Part shown: in pieces, positions 1 to 7,560 of the stretch | How positions within the stretch are numbered: position 1 is the stretch's first letter | Layout of the letters: each line of letters starts with the position of its first letter | Assembly: GCA_963705525.1 (NCBI GenBank) | Contig: CAVPJW010000002.1 | Location: 992,001 to 1,056,000 of the forward strand | Origin: CAVPJW01 sp963705525 | Lineage (GTDB): Bacteria; Acidobacteriota; Vicinamibacteria; Vicinamibacterales; CAVPJW01 | Direction: 5' to 3' | DNA length: 64,000 bases | Notes under the pieces: model-generated | What the model saw: only the letters and a program-made list of their open reading frames with translations | Databases searched by the model: none | What the model was told of the DNA's origin: nothing | Made by a program: the position numbers and the translations under genes

Positions 1-481
1 GGTCTCCCCGGTACGCGCGCACAAGAGCAAAGTCGGCGTGGAGAGGCGCTTCGAGCACATAGGCCTTGCCGCCGATGATTCGCGTCTCTTTGCCTTCCGC
101 CACCACCGTGCCGTAGCCAGTTGGTGTAAAGAACCCGCCGATTCCAGCGCCGGCAGCGCGCATGCGCTCGGAGAACGTCCCCTGCGGCACAAGCTCGACC
201 TCCAGCTCTCCGCTGATAAACTGCCGTTCGAATTCCTGATTCTCGCCCACATACGTGGCGATCATCTTTCTGATCTGGCGCGCCTTGAGCAGAACGCCGA
301 GCCCGAATCCATCGGTCCCGGCGTTATTGCTGATCACAGTGAGATTTCGCGTGCCGCGCGCGTGAAGCGCCCGGAGCAGGTTTTCGGGATTTCCCACGAC
401 GCCGAACCCGCCGACCATGATTGTCGCGCCGTCATGAATCATCGCGACGGCGGCTTCGGCACTCGGCAATACCTTGTTCAT
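1..481 (-). CDS. 3-oxoacid CoA-transferase subunit A, partial (3' end beyond left edge)
   Basis: About 160 residues are visible, reading leftward from ATG 481. They match the alpha subunit of succinyl-CoA:3-ketoacid/acetoacetyl-CoA transferases (ScoA/AtoD). The glycine-rich start (IMVGGFGVVGNPENLL), the TVISNNAG motif and the E-F-x-R-x-x-x-x-G-E-L segment are in family positions. The enzyme moves CoA between succinyl-CoA and a 3-oxoacid and needs a beta subunit, which would lie outside the window. It starts 11 bases after tyrA stops, so it may be co-transcribed with the aromatic operon, although its function is unrelated to aromatic synthesis. The family is about 230 residues, so roughly one third is missing here. 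Confidence 0.88.
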   Translation of the reverse strand, partial: MNKVLPSAEAAVAMIHDGATIMVGGFGVVGNPENLLRALHARGTRNLTVISNNAGTDGFGLGVLLKARQIRKMIATYVGENQEFERQFISGELEVELVPQGTFSERMRAAGAGIGGFFTPTGYGTVVAEGKETRIIGGKAYVLEAPLHADFALVRAYRGD

Positions 482-492
482 GTAAACCGCCG

Positions 493-1404
493 CTATTTCT
501 CGACGCTGCGAAGGAGCTCGGTGCGCCAGTGATTCGCCTGCTGAAAGATATCGTCGATGTCAGATCCGCGGGCAAGGCTCTGCCGTACGCGCGTCAGCAC
601 TACGATCAACTCGTCAAGCGCCCGGCCGATCTCGTCGCCGTTGGTCGCGCAGATGTCCCGCCAGATCGTGCTGGGGCTGGACGCCAGACGCGTGGTGTCA
701 ACGAGTCCCCGACCGGCCAGCGCCAGTCCCGGAGTGCCCGCCGACTCCCCAACCGTCGCCATCAAGGCGCTCGCGGTCAGCTGCGGAAGCTGGCTGATGA
801 AGGCAATGATGTGATCGTGGTGGCGGGCGTCCATGACGTGTGGATCCGCGCCCAGCTCGCGCGCAAATTCCTCGAGTCTCGTCAGCGCTCCCGACGCGCC
901 ATCATAGCTTTCATCCGGAGTCAGCAGCCATGGCCGCCCCTTGAAGAGGTCGGGCCTGGCGTGTTCGATTCCGCCCCGTGCCGCTCCGCCGAGCGGGTGT
1001 CCGCCGATGAAGGTGAGCCGTTCGGGAAAATGACGGGTGGCTTCCACAATGGACAGCTTGGTGCTGCCCGTGTCCGTAACCACCGCGGATCCAGACACGT
1101 GCTCGGGCAACGATTCGAGCAGCCGGATATTCTCGACGACTGGCGCTGCAAGGATCACCAGATCCGCTTCCGCGGCGATAGCCGGATCTTCAGCGCCGAC
1201 ATCGACCGCGTGCATCGCCATCGCCCGCTCGAGCACCTCGTTGCTGTCCACACCAATCACGAGCCCGCTCGGCCAGCGTTGACGCGCGGCTAACGCGATC
1301 GAGCCTCCAATCAAGCCGAGCCCCAGGACGGCGATGCGTTCAAAAATGGGCGGTGCTGCAGGACCGGCACCGGTCGCCATCGGCAGTCGGCGAGATTCAG
1401 TCAT
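493..1404 (-). CDS. tyrA: Prephenate dehydrogenase
   Basis: This 303-residue protein converts prephenate to 4-hydroxyphenylpyruvate with NAD(P), the committed step to tyrosine. A Rossmann motif (VLGLGLIGGSIA) lies near residues 27-38. The segment VVTDTGSTK and the active-site region FIGGHPLGG are typical of TyrA. No ACT domain is visible after the helical C-terminal dimerisation domain. An internal ATG nine codons in (1380) is an alternative start. It is the last clear aromatic-pathway gene of the operon, 33 bases after the DAHP synthase gene. Confidence 0.93.
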   Translation of the reverse strand: MTESRRLPMATGAGPAAPPIFERIAVLGLGLIGGSIALAARQRWPSGLVIGVDSNEVLERAMAMHAVDVGAEDPAIAAEADLVILAAPVVENIRLLESLPEHVSGSAVVTDTGSTKLSIVEATRHFPERLTFIGGHPLGGAARGGIEHARPDLFKGRPWLLTPDESYDGASGALTRLEEFARELGADPHVMDARHHDHIIAFISQLPQLTASALMATVGESAGTPGLALAGRGLVDTTRLASSPSTIWRDICATNGDEIGRALDELIVVLTRVRQSLARGSDIDDIFQQANHWRTELLRSVEK

Positions 1405-1437
1405 CGCCGGGGCTCACCCGATCGAGTCTCTTCTGGC

Positions 1438-2487
1438 TCACCTGGACCATCCTCGCCGCGCGACCGGATCCAGACAGATGCTCCGTCCGATCGCGGGGGC
1501 AATCACGCGCAACTCGGCCATCAGCCGATCAAACTGTGCGGGGAACATCGACTGAGCGCCGTCGCTCATGGCGTGGTCGGGATCGCAGTGCACTTCGATG
1601 ATTAGACCATCCGCCCCGGCGGCGACGGCCGCGCGCGCCATCGGCGCGACCTTGTCTCGGCGGCCCGTGCCATGACTGGGATCGACCACGATCGGGAGAT
1701 GGCTCAGCTTCTTGATGACCGGGATTGCGGAGATGTCGAGCGTGTTTCGTGTATAGCTTTCGAACGTTCGGATCCCTCGTTCGCACAGAATGACGTCGAG
1801 ATTCCCTCCCGCAAGAATGTATTCCGCCGACAGCAACCACTCCTCGATGGTTGCGGAGATGCCGCGCTTCAGGAGAATGGGCTTGCGAACTCGGCCCAGC
1901 TCCCGGAGGAGCGTATAGTTCTGCATGTTCCGCGCGCCAACCTGCAGGACGTCCGAATACCGCTCGACCACGTCGATCTGGCTGACGTCCATCACCTCCG
2001 AGACGACTTTCAGGTTTTCGCGATCGGCAGCCGCTCTCATCAGGATCAGGCCTTCTTCTCCCAGCCCCTGAAAGCTGTACGGCGAGCTGCGCGGCTTGAA
2101 CGCGCCGCCCCGCAGCAGCTTTGCACCCGCGCGCTTCACCGCGGCGGCGGCGGCGTTGATCTGGTCGGCATTCTCAACCGAGCATGGCCCTGCGATGACG
2201 ATGACCTCGTCGCCACCGATTCGCACATCGTCCAGCACGACGACCGTGCCATCGGGCCTGAACGTCCGGCTCGCCAGCTTGAAGGGCTCGGAGATCTTCA
2301 GGACCTCGTGAACGCCGTCGAGAAGCTCGATCAGTCGGGGATCCGCGCTCGAACTCCCTCCTACCGCGCCAAGTACCGTACGCGTCATCCCTGTCGATCG
2401 ATGCACGTCGAGCCCCATTTCGATGAGCTGCTCGACGACCTTTTCGATTTGCGCTTCGGTCGCGCGTTCATCCATGACTACCACCAT
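1438..2487 (-). CDS. aroF: 3-deoxy-7-phosphoheptulonate (DAHP) synthase, type I-beta
   Basis: This 349-residue enzyme condenses phosphoenolpyruvate with erythrose-4-phosphate, the first shikimate-pathway step. Residues 1-70 form the small ferredoxin-like regulatory domain found in Thermotoga-type DAHP synthases (start MVVVMDERATEAQIEKVVEQ). The TIM barrel follows, with the motifs VIAGPCSVE, RGGAFKPRSSPYSFQG, QVGARNMQN and PIVVDPSHGTG. In this subclass the N-terminal domain gives feedback inhibition by tyrosine or phenylalanine, so flux here is probably controlled at both the enzyme and the attenuator. A 77-base gap separates it from chorismate mutase. Confidence 0.95.
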   Translation of the reverse strand: MVVVMDERATEAQIEKVVEQLIEMGLDVHRSTGMTRTVLGAVGGSSSADPRLIELLDGVHEVLKISEPFKLASRTFRPDGTVVVLDDVRIGGDEVIVIAGPCSVENADQINAAAAAVKRAGAKLLRGGAFKPRSSPYSFQGLGEEGLILMRAAADRENLKVVSEVMDVSQIDVVERYSDVLQVGARNMQNYTLLRELGRVRKPILLKRGISATIEEWLLSAEYILAGGNLDVILCERGIRTFESYTRNTLDISAIPVIKKLSHLPIVVDPSHGTGRRDKVAPMARAAVAAGADGLIIEVHCDPDHAMSDGAQSMFPAQFDRLMAELRVIAPAIGRSICLDPVARRGWSR

Positions 2488-2564
2488 CGAAGCTTCCTCC
2501 GTTCAGCGGCTCCTGACCAGCATTCCCGGCAGCTCAGATCTCTGATCGGTCGGGCTCGCACGGG

Positions 2565-2873
2565 TCACTGCTTTATTCCGGTCGGGTCCTGCGCGGCCTC
2601 GCGATCAGCCGATCGCTCGAGTCGTCGGCCCTCGTCGATGATTCGTTCGAACAGGCGGCCCAGCGCCTCTGGGCTCAAAGGCCCGCCCACCTGTCTGCCT
2701 CTCTCCTGGACGTGTCGCAGGACTTCGGCTTCGCGCGCGGGCTGATAGATGGCCAGGCCGAGGCCGCGTTTGAGCCTGCCGATTTCAACGGCGCACGTCG
2801 CGCGCGCATTGAGCAGCTCGACAAGCCGCTCGTCAAGTTCATCGATCCGGGCCCGAAGCTGTTCCATTGTCAT
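2565..2873 (-). CDS. aroQ: Chorismate mutase, AroQ type
   Basis: This 102-residue all-helical protein rearranges chorismate to prephenate. AroQ signatures are present: LRARIDELDERLVELLNAR near the N-terminus, the conserved K in IGRLKRG, YQPAREAEVL and the C-terminal IIDEGRRLE. There is no signal peptide, so it acts in the cytoplasm between chorismate (aroC at 16.6 kb) and TyrA. Its ATG overlaps the trpA-fragment stop in an ATGA arrangement, a sign that it was translationally coupled to full-length trpA in the ancestral operon. Confidence 0.92.
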   Translation of the reverse strand: MTMEQLRARIDELDERLVELLNARATCAVEIGRLKRGLGLAIYQPAREAEVLRHVQERGRQVGGPLSPEALGRLFERIIDEGRRLERSADREAAQDPTGIKQ

Positions 2874-3139
2874 ACAGAAGGCGCCTTGACTTCACCTTTG
2901 AGCCAGTGGACGTACTCGGTAACGCGGTCGGTCAGGTTCGGCGAACGCCCGGTCTCGGCGATGACGCTGACAAGACCGCTCCCGACCACCACCGCATCGG
3001 CGAACGCACCGGCCTCGGCACAGTGTTCCGGCCGCGAGATGCCGAATCCCAGTGCGACCGGAAGATCCGTCACACGCCGAATCCTGTCAACCAACTCTTT
3101 TGCTCCGTCGCTGATGCGAGGGCTCTCCCCTGGGACACC
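2870..3139 (-). pseudogene. trpA: Tryptophan synthase alpha subunit, 3' fragment only
   Basis: About 90 codons encode the TrpA C-terminus: a GVPGES segment equivalent to the GVTG loop, then KELVDRIRRVTDLPVALGFG, the AFADAVVVGSGLV phosphate-binding loop and the final helix. Directly upstream in this frame is a stop codon (3140-3142), after which the DNA is trpE in another frame. The fragment lacks the catalytic Glu and Asp of the N-terminal half and has no convincing start codon. It is the surviving end of a trpE-to-trpA operon whose centre is missing. Confidence 0.88.
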
Positions 3140-3878
3140 TTAGCATCACGTAATCGATGCCCTTGCCTGCGATCCGGCGTTTCGCCTCGATTGTCATCCG
3201 TTCGAATTCAGATCGGGTGAACCGTTCGTTCGGCTGCGGCAGTTCACCATCACCGAGCGTTTCCTGTGACAAGGGACGCCGCAACTCGCGTTCCACGAAC
3301 TCGATTCGCGCGCACGCAAAGCGGTACAGTGCGTCCAGGTCGTCGCCCGGGGTCAGGCGCGCGTTCGAAATGATCAAGATACGGTGGCGCACATGATCGA
3401 AAGCCAGCACCGTATCGAAAACCATGAAGATCGTCTCGTCCCTATCGACCTCTTCGGCCGACACGGCACCTGCGCTTTGATGGAGACGCGCCGCGAAGTC
3501 GTAACCCATGAGTCCCACCGCCCCACCGGTGAATCGCGGGAACTCCGGCACAGCGGGAGCCGAGAAGTCGGCCATGAGCCTGCCGAGCATGGTCAGGAAG
3601 GGCTCGCCAGTCACCGTTCTCTCGCCGGCTCGCTCGACAATGGCCTTGCCTTGGCGAGATCGGAGGACGAGAAAGGGGTCTTTTCCAAGAAATGAGTAGC
3701 GCCCCACCTGTTCTGCGCCCTCGACACTTTCAAAGAGAAACGCGTAGTCCGAGTGCTCGGCGATCTTCAGAAATGCGGAAGCCGGCGTCAGCAGGTCGGC
3801 CCAGAGCTCCTTGCAGACCGGCACGAACGTTCCGCGCGACGCCAATTCCCGGAATTCTTCGAACGACGTCATTCTCAT
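3087..3878 (-). pseudogene. trpE: Anthranilate synthase component I, 5' fragment joined out of frame to trpA
   Basis: Starting at ATG 3878 (overlapping the aroDE stop by ATGA), about 238 residues match the TrpE N-terminal domain. Examples are LTPASAFLKI, FLFESVEGAEQVGRYSF and the tryptophan-site-like FTGGAVGLMGYDFA. The reading frame then leaves TrpE near EAKRRIAGKG, where the catalytic chorismate-binding domain (about 250 residues) should begin. It runs through about 23 unrelated residues to a stop at 3087 inside the trpA remnant. The product would lack the active site. Either the chromosome has lost the centre of the trp operon or the assembly skipped it. Confidence 0.9.
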
Positions 3879-5344
3879 GGGCGCGACCCTGCCCCGCTCG
3901 CAATGTGGGCCAGCCGTAACTCGGCGGCTTGACGAAACATCCGTCTGTCCGCCGGCCGCCCGGTCCACCATTCGAACTGCAACGCGGCCTGCTCCACCAG
4001 CATGTCCAACCCACCGATCGTCTGACATCCCTGCGCCGCCGCCTCCTGAAGAAATCGGGTCTGCGCCGGCGTGTAGATGAGGTCGTATGCCAGGCGGCCA
4101 TCGAACGCCGGGTTCACGAACGGCGTCTCGTCGACGCGCGGAAACATTCCGAGCGGCGTCGCATTGACGATGATGTCCCAGCTCCCTGCGGGTGGCGGGA
4201 GGGTGCCGGCGTGCCCATCCACAAGAGTTGCCACTTGCTCGGCCTGCTCGAGTCGCCTGCTATACACCGACACACGAGCGCCGACGGACTGCAGCGCCAC
4301 ACACACCGCGCGCGCCGCACCACCAGCGCCGAGAACAGCAACCCTGGCGCCGTTCAGCACGGTCCGGCCACGAAGTGGCGCGAGAAAGCCGGCCACGTCG
4401 GTATTGATCGCTGAGACGCGGCCTTCATCGAAGCGGAGCGTGTTCACCGCACCAATTCGCCGGCTCGCATCGTCGAGCGTATCCACGCGCTGCGCCAGGT
4501 CGACCTTGAACGGCGTCGTGATGCTGGCGCCCTTCAGATCGAACTGCCTGGCGAAGATCAGCAGATCATCGGCACTGGCCGCGGCCAGCGGCAGATACAC
4601 GGCATCGATTTCCGCATCGGCCAACGCCCGGTTGTGCATGCTGGGCGAGAGCGAATGAGAAACGGGCGATCCCGCCACGCCGTAGATGGCGGTCTTCGAC
4701 GACCCGGCCCTGAAGCGAAATTCATCGAGAAGAAGTTGCGTCGGGACCTGACCCGGTGCGATCCCGTCACCCGCATATGTCCACGGCGAGTTGAATCGGC
4801 CGGGCAGAATCCTGCTGATGATCCCGGGCAGTCCCATCCCTATCAGGAGCGTCGCGGCCGGACCCGAGTGCTCGCGCGCCGCCGCGGCCAGGCGACAGAC
4901 GTCTTCCAGCGTGTTCGTCGTGACCGCAAGCTTGACGAACTCGCTGCCCAAAGCCGCCATCGATCCGATCAGGCCGGGCAGGTCCTTCGGGACGCCTTCA
5001 AAGTCGTGCATGGACACGATCACCCGCCTGCCGCCAGTCGCTTCGATCAGCGGTCCGCATTCGGCGTCGGCTTCGACATCGATGAACTCGGCTCCGCACT
5101 CCAGCGCCCGCTTCAGGATTGCCAGGCGGTCGCGCTCGGACCCAGTGAAGAAGCCTCCCTGCCGTGCGGGCCGGCACGTTACGATGGCTGGAGTGCGCCG
5201 ACCTGACAGCGCGGCTTCGGGGTCCGGATCCCGCACGCCATCGACGCGCAGTTCCACGATGTCAGCCCCGCGCACTCGCTCCCGGGCCTCGCGGAGCCTG
5301 GCCGTCGTTTCGCCGATGACCGTTTCGCAGATGAGCGGTTTCAT
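3875..5344 (-). CDS. aroDE: Fused 3-dehydroquinate dehydratase (type I) and shikimate dehydrogenase
   Basis: This 489-residue bifunctional protein covers shikimate-pathway steps 3 and 4. Residues 1 to about 215 are a type I dehydroquinase, with catalytic His in VIVSMHDFEG and the Schiff-base Lys in SEFVKLAVT. Residues from about 218 are shikimate dehydrogenase: SLSPSMHN substrate loop, catalytic Lys in TTPFKVDL, AINTDVAGF, the NADP motif VLGAGGAARAV, NATPLGMFP and the terminal MLVEQAALQFEWWTG. The ATG at 5344 gives the normal AroD start (MKPLICE). An in-frame TTG at 5353 is better spaced (10 bases) from the Shine-Dalgarno-like GAAGAGG at 5364-5370, which sits inside the terminator stem. Fusion of these domains is known in plants and some bacteria. 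Confidence 0.93.
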   Translation of the reverse strand: MKPLICETVIGETTARLREARERVRGADIVELRVDGVRDPDPEAALSGRRTPAIVTCRPARQGGFFTGSERDRLAILKRALECGAEFIDVEADAECGPLIEATGGRRVIVSMHDFEGVPKDLPGLIGSMAALGSEFVKLAVTTNTLEDVCRLAAAAREHSGPAATLLIGMGLPGIISRILPGRFNSPWTYAGDGIAPGQVPTQLLLDEFRFRAGSSKTAIYGVAGSPVSHSLSPSMHNRALADAEIDAVYLPLAAASADDLLIFARQFDLKGASITTPFKVDLAQRVDTLDDASRRIGAVNTLRFDEGRVSAINTDVAGFLAPLRGRTVLNGARVAVLGAGGAARAVCVALQSVGARVSVYSRRLEQAEQVATLVDGHAGTLPPPAGSWDIIVNATPLGMFPRVDETPFVNPAFDGRLAYDLIYTPAQTRFLQEAAAQGCQTIGGLDMLVEQAALQFEWWTGRPADRRMFRQAAELRLAHIASGAGSRP

Positions 5345-5356
5345 GCGGTCCAAAAC

Positions 5357-5391
5357 AAAAAAGCCTCTTCAGCCGGTTGGCTGAAGAGGCC
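5357..5391 (-). terminator. Attenuator terminator (segments 3:4) before aroDE
   Basis: On the minus strand a perfect 12-bp stem (5390-5379 with 5374-5363, 4-base loop) is followed at once by six T residues and a further T-rich run. This is an intrinsic terminator placed between a leader ORF and the first structural gene, not after a gene. Its 3' arm contains GAAGAGG, which could serve as the aroDE ribosome site, so the stem may also block translation. Its 5' arm (5391-5381) can pair instead with 5442-5432. Confidence 0.9.
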
Positions 5392-5457
5392 TGCCTGTGT
5401 GCGCCGGAAAGGTCGTTCAGGTCGCGGCGGTGGCCCCTTCAGTCAATTGGAACCACC
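5381..5457 (-). promoter_or_regulatory. Attenuator RNA: alternative 1:2 and 2:3 pairings
   Basis: Pairing 1:2 joins GGTGGTTCC (5457-5449, containing the Trp codons) to GGGGCCACC (5437-5429): nine pairs with two G-U. Pairing 2:3 joins CTGAAGGGGCC (5442-5432) to GGCCTCTTCAG (5391-5381): eleven pairs with one G-U. Segment 3 is also the 5' arm of the terminator, so 2:3 and 3:4 exclude each other. This is the full logic of a translation-dependent attenuator. Confidence 0.82.
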
Positions 5458-5518
5458 AGAAATAGCTGGCGCGGGCGCAAGACGTGACCCCAAGGTGATG
5501 TGGCCGGTGACGCCGCAT
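5417..5518 (-). CDS. Aromatic-amino-acid leader peptide (33 residues)
   Basis: A short ORF from ATG 5518 to TGA 5417 encodes 33 residues. Residues 19-23 are Tyr-Phe-Trp-Trp-Phe, five aromatic codons in a row (5464-5450). The upstream GAGCGGAGC is a weak ribosome site. The peptide probably has no function of its own: ribosome stalling at the aromatic codons would sense charged tRNA-Trp, -Phe or -Tyr. If the ribosome stalls there, 5442-5432 stays free to form the antiterminator. If it runs to the stop it covers that segment and the terminator forms. I verified the reading codon by codon, and the role is inferred from the trp/phe attenuators of enterobacteria. Confidence 0.85.
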   Translation of the reverse strand: MRRHRPHHLGVTSCARASYFWWFQLTEGATAAT

Positions 5519-5549
5519 GCTCCGCTCTCGCCTCGCCACGATGGCCGTG

Positions 5550-5579
5550 ACGCTATCAAAACCTTCGAGCAACTGTCAA
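5550..5579 (-). promoter_or_regulatory. Promoter of the aromatic operon leader
   Basis: A perfect -35 TTGACA (5579-5574) is followed 18 bases later by TAGCGT (5555-5550), a weak -10. Transcription would start near 5543, about 25 bases before the leader ATG at 5518. The position fits a short attenuated leader. The weak -10 makes the exact box uncertain. Confidence 0.55.
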
Positions 5580-5597
5580 GCCGATGGCCCTTTTTCC

Positions 5598-5626
5598 TTG
5601 ACCCATAAGCACTTCTTTCGTATAAG
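5598..5626 (+). promoter_or_regulatory. Sigma-70-type promoter of the S55 peptidase gene
   Basis: TTGACC (5598-5603), a 17-base spacer and TATAAG (5621-5626) form a near-consensus promoter. Transcription would start about 5633, giving a leader of roughly 50 bases to the ATG at 5682. It diverges from the attenuated promoter, with the two -35 boxes only about 20 bases apart. Confidence 0.7.
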
Positions 5627-5681
5627 TGGATCAAGACTCCGCGCCTGCGCGCGGGTCTTCCCCGGCCTCATTTCGCTCATC

Positions 5682-7526
5682 ATGACGATCCGCCTCGCGG
5701 CTTCGGCCGTCGCGCTGCTACTGGTCCTCGCGCCTGTGTCAGCCTCCGACCAGTTCGTCTCGCTGGACTCGCTCCGGCCGGGCATGAAGGGCGTCGGCCG
5801 GACGGTCTGGGAAGGCACGCGCGTCGAAGAGTTCACAGTCAGCGTGATCGGGGTCCTCGAGAACGTCACCGGTCCACAGAGGCACCTGGTTCTCGCGCGC
5901 CTCGAGGGCGGCCCGCTCGCTCAGACGGGTGTCATCGCCGGGATGAGCGGCAGCCCGGTCTATATCGACGGAAAACTGCTGGGCGCCGTCTCCTACTCAC
6001 TCGGCTCGTTCTCGAAGGAAGCAATCGCGGGCATCACGCCCATCCAGGAGATGATCGAAGCGGCGCAAATGCCAGCGGCACGTCCGGCGATCAATGCGCG
6101 CGCGCGTCTGGAAGTTCCCATCACCCGCGAAGGCGTCGCGGCCGCGCTCAAACAAGCCTTCTCGTGGGCCAAGCCATTCGCGGTACGGCCTGGAGACGTT
6201 CAACTCCTGAGCCTCGCGCCGGATGCGGATCGACTGGACGGGCGAATCGGCACGTTTCTCCGTCCCATCGCGACGCCGCTCCTGATGGGCGGCTTCGGCG
6301 CGGAAACGCGCGATACGGTCGCGAACGTGCTCCAGGATTCTGCCTTTCTTCCTGTGACGGCGGCGGCGGCAGCCATTCCCTCAACTGAGAACAGCGACCC
6401 GATCAGGCCCGGAGACGCACTAGGCATCAACCTGATCACCGGCGATCTGCTGCTCGGGGCGACGGGAACCATTACGCACGTCGATGGCGATCGCGTTTAC
6501 GCGTTTGGCCATCCGTTCTACAACCTGGGACCCACAGCATTCCCGATGACGAGGGCGTACGTCCACACGCTTCTGCCAAGCCTGCTCTCGTCGATGAAGA
6601 TCTCGTCAACCGGGGCGATCATCGGCACCGTTCAGCAGGATCGCGCGACGACCATCGCCGGCGTGATCGGGAAAGGCCCAACACTCATTCCGATCAAAAT
6701 CTCCCTCGATACCGAGCGGGGCCTGAAGAAGACGTTCGAATTCTCCGTTGTGAACGATCAGCTCTTCACGCCTCTTCTGACTTACATGTCCGTTCTCAAC
6801 ACGCTCAGCCAGTACGAGCGTGAGTTCGGTGCCGCCACGTTCTCCGTCAAAGGCAAGGCAACGGTCAAGAACCATGGCGAGGTCGGCTTCGAAGACCTGT
6901 TTACCGGTGATTCGCCCTCGGTCGGTGCGGCCGCCTACGTGGCGGCTCCGATCACGTTCCTCCTCGGCAACGACTACGAGCCGGTCGAGATCGAGGGGCT
7001 CGATTTGTCGATCACCTCCGTCGAACAACCACGAACCGCGACGCTCGAGCGCGTGTGGGTCGACGCCGTTCGCCCGCGCGCCGGCCGGACGGTTCCTCTC
7101 AAGGTGCTGATGAGGACCTATCGAGGCGAGGAACTGACCCGTACGGTGTCCGTGGACATCCCCGCGAACGCAAGCGGGCCGTTGTCGATACTGGTGTCCG
7201 ACGGGTCACGGCTCTCTCAATGGGAACAGCGTGAGGTTCGCCAGCCGCTGCAGCCGCGCGGTGTTCAGCAGATGATCCGGGCTCTCAACAACGCCCGCAA
7301 GAACAATCGCTTGTACGTCCGCCTCCTGAGCGACGAAGCGGGCGCCGTCGTGAACGGCGAGCTCTTGTCCGCCCTGCCGCCATCCGTCCTCGAGGTGCTC
7401 GAAGGCGATCGCCACAGCGGCAATTTCGTTCCGCTGCGGAGCGCCACCCTCGGAGAATGGGAGCTCACCACGGACCATGCGGTCACGGGTTCGAGGCTCC
7501 TCACGATCAACGTCGACCCCAACTAA
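5682..7526 (+). CDS. Secreted SpoIVB-type (S55 family) serine peptidase
   Basis: This 614-residue protein has an N-terminal signal segment (MTIRLAASAVALLLVLAPVSA). The S55 domain follows: LRPGMKGVGRTVWEGT near residue 35, then the nucleophile region TGVIAGMSGSPVYIDGKLLGAVSY and GHPFYNLGPTAFPM. SpoIVB itself cleaves a signalling partner in Bacillus sporulation. Non-sporulating acidobacteria carry longer, exported versions of unknown substrate. The roughly 300-residue C-terminal part is beta-rich and not recognised. ATG 5682 was chosen because it begins the signal peptide and lies just downstream of a strong promoter. The next gene starts 35 bases later and is probably co-transcribed. Confidence 0.85.
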   Translation: MTIRLAASAVALLLVLAPVSASDQFVSLDSLRPGMKGVGRTVWEGTRVEEFTVSVIGVLENVTGPQRHLVLARLEGGPLAQTGVIAGMSGSPVYIDGKLLGAVSYSLGSFSKEAIAGITPIQEMIEAAQMPAARPAINARARLEVPITREGVAAALKQAFSWAKPFAVRPGDVQLLSLAPDADRLDGRIGTFLRPIATPLLMGGFGAETRDTVANVLQDSAFLPVTAAAAAIPSTENSDPIRPGDALGINLITGDLLLGATGTITHVDGDRVYAFGHPFYNLGPTAFPMTRAYVHTLLPSLLSSMKISSTGAIIGTVQQDRATTIAGVIGKGPTLIPIKISLDTERGLKKTFEFSVVNDQLFTPLLTYMSVLNTLSQYEREFGAATFSVKGKATVKNHGEVGFEDLFTGDSPSVGAAAYVAAPITFLLGNDYEPVEIEGLDLSITSVEQPRTATLERVWVDAVRPRAGRTVPLKVLMRTYRGEELTRTVSVDIPANASGPLSILVSDGSRLSQWEQREVRQPLQPRGVQQMIRALNNARKNNRLYVRLLSDEAGAVVNGELLSALPPSVLEVLEGDRHSGNFVPLRSATLGEWELTTDHAVTGSRLLTINVDPN

Positions 7527-7560
7527 AGTCAGACGTCCTCCGTCTCACCCTGACACCATC

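Noticed and set aside
1672..2745. Plus-strand ORF opposite DAHP synthase
   Set aside because: It is antisense to a well-conserved enzyme and has no family features.
3087..3878. A natural TrpE-TrpA fusion protein
   Set aside because: The TrpA part is in a different frame and TrpE lacks its catalytic domain, so it is a junction of fragments and not a designed fusion.
5381..5518. T-box riboswitch controlling the aromatic operon
   Set aside because: No T-box bulge sequence or specifier hairpin was seen, whereas a leader ORF with aromatic codons and all attenuator pairings is present.
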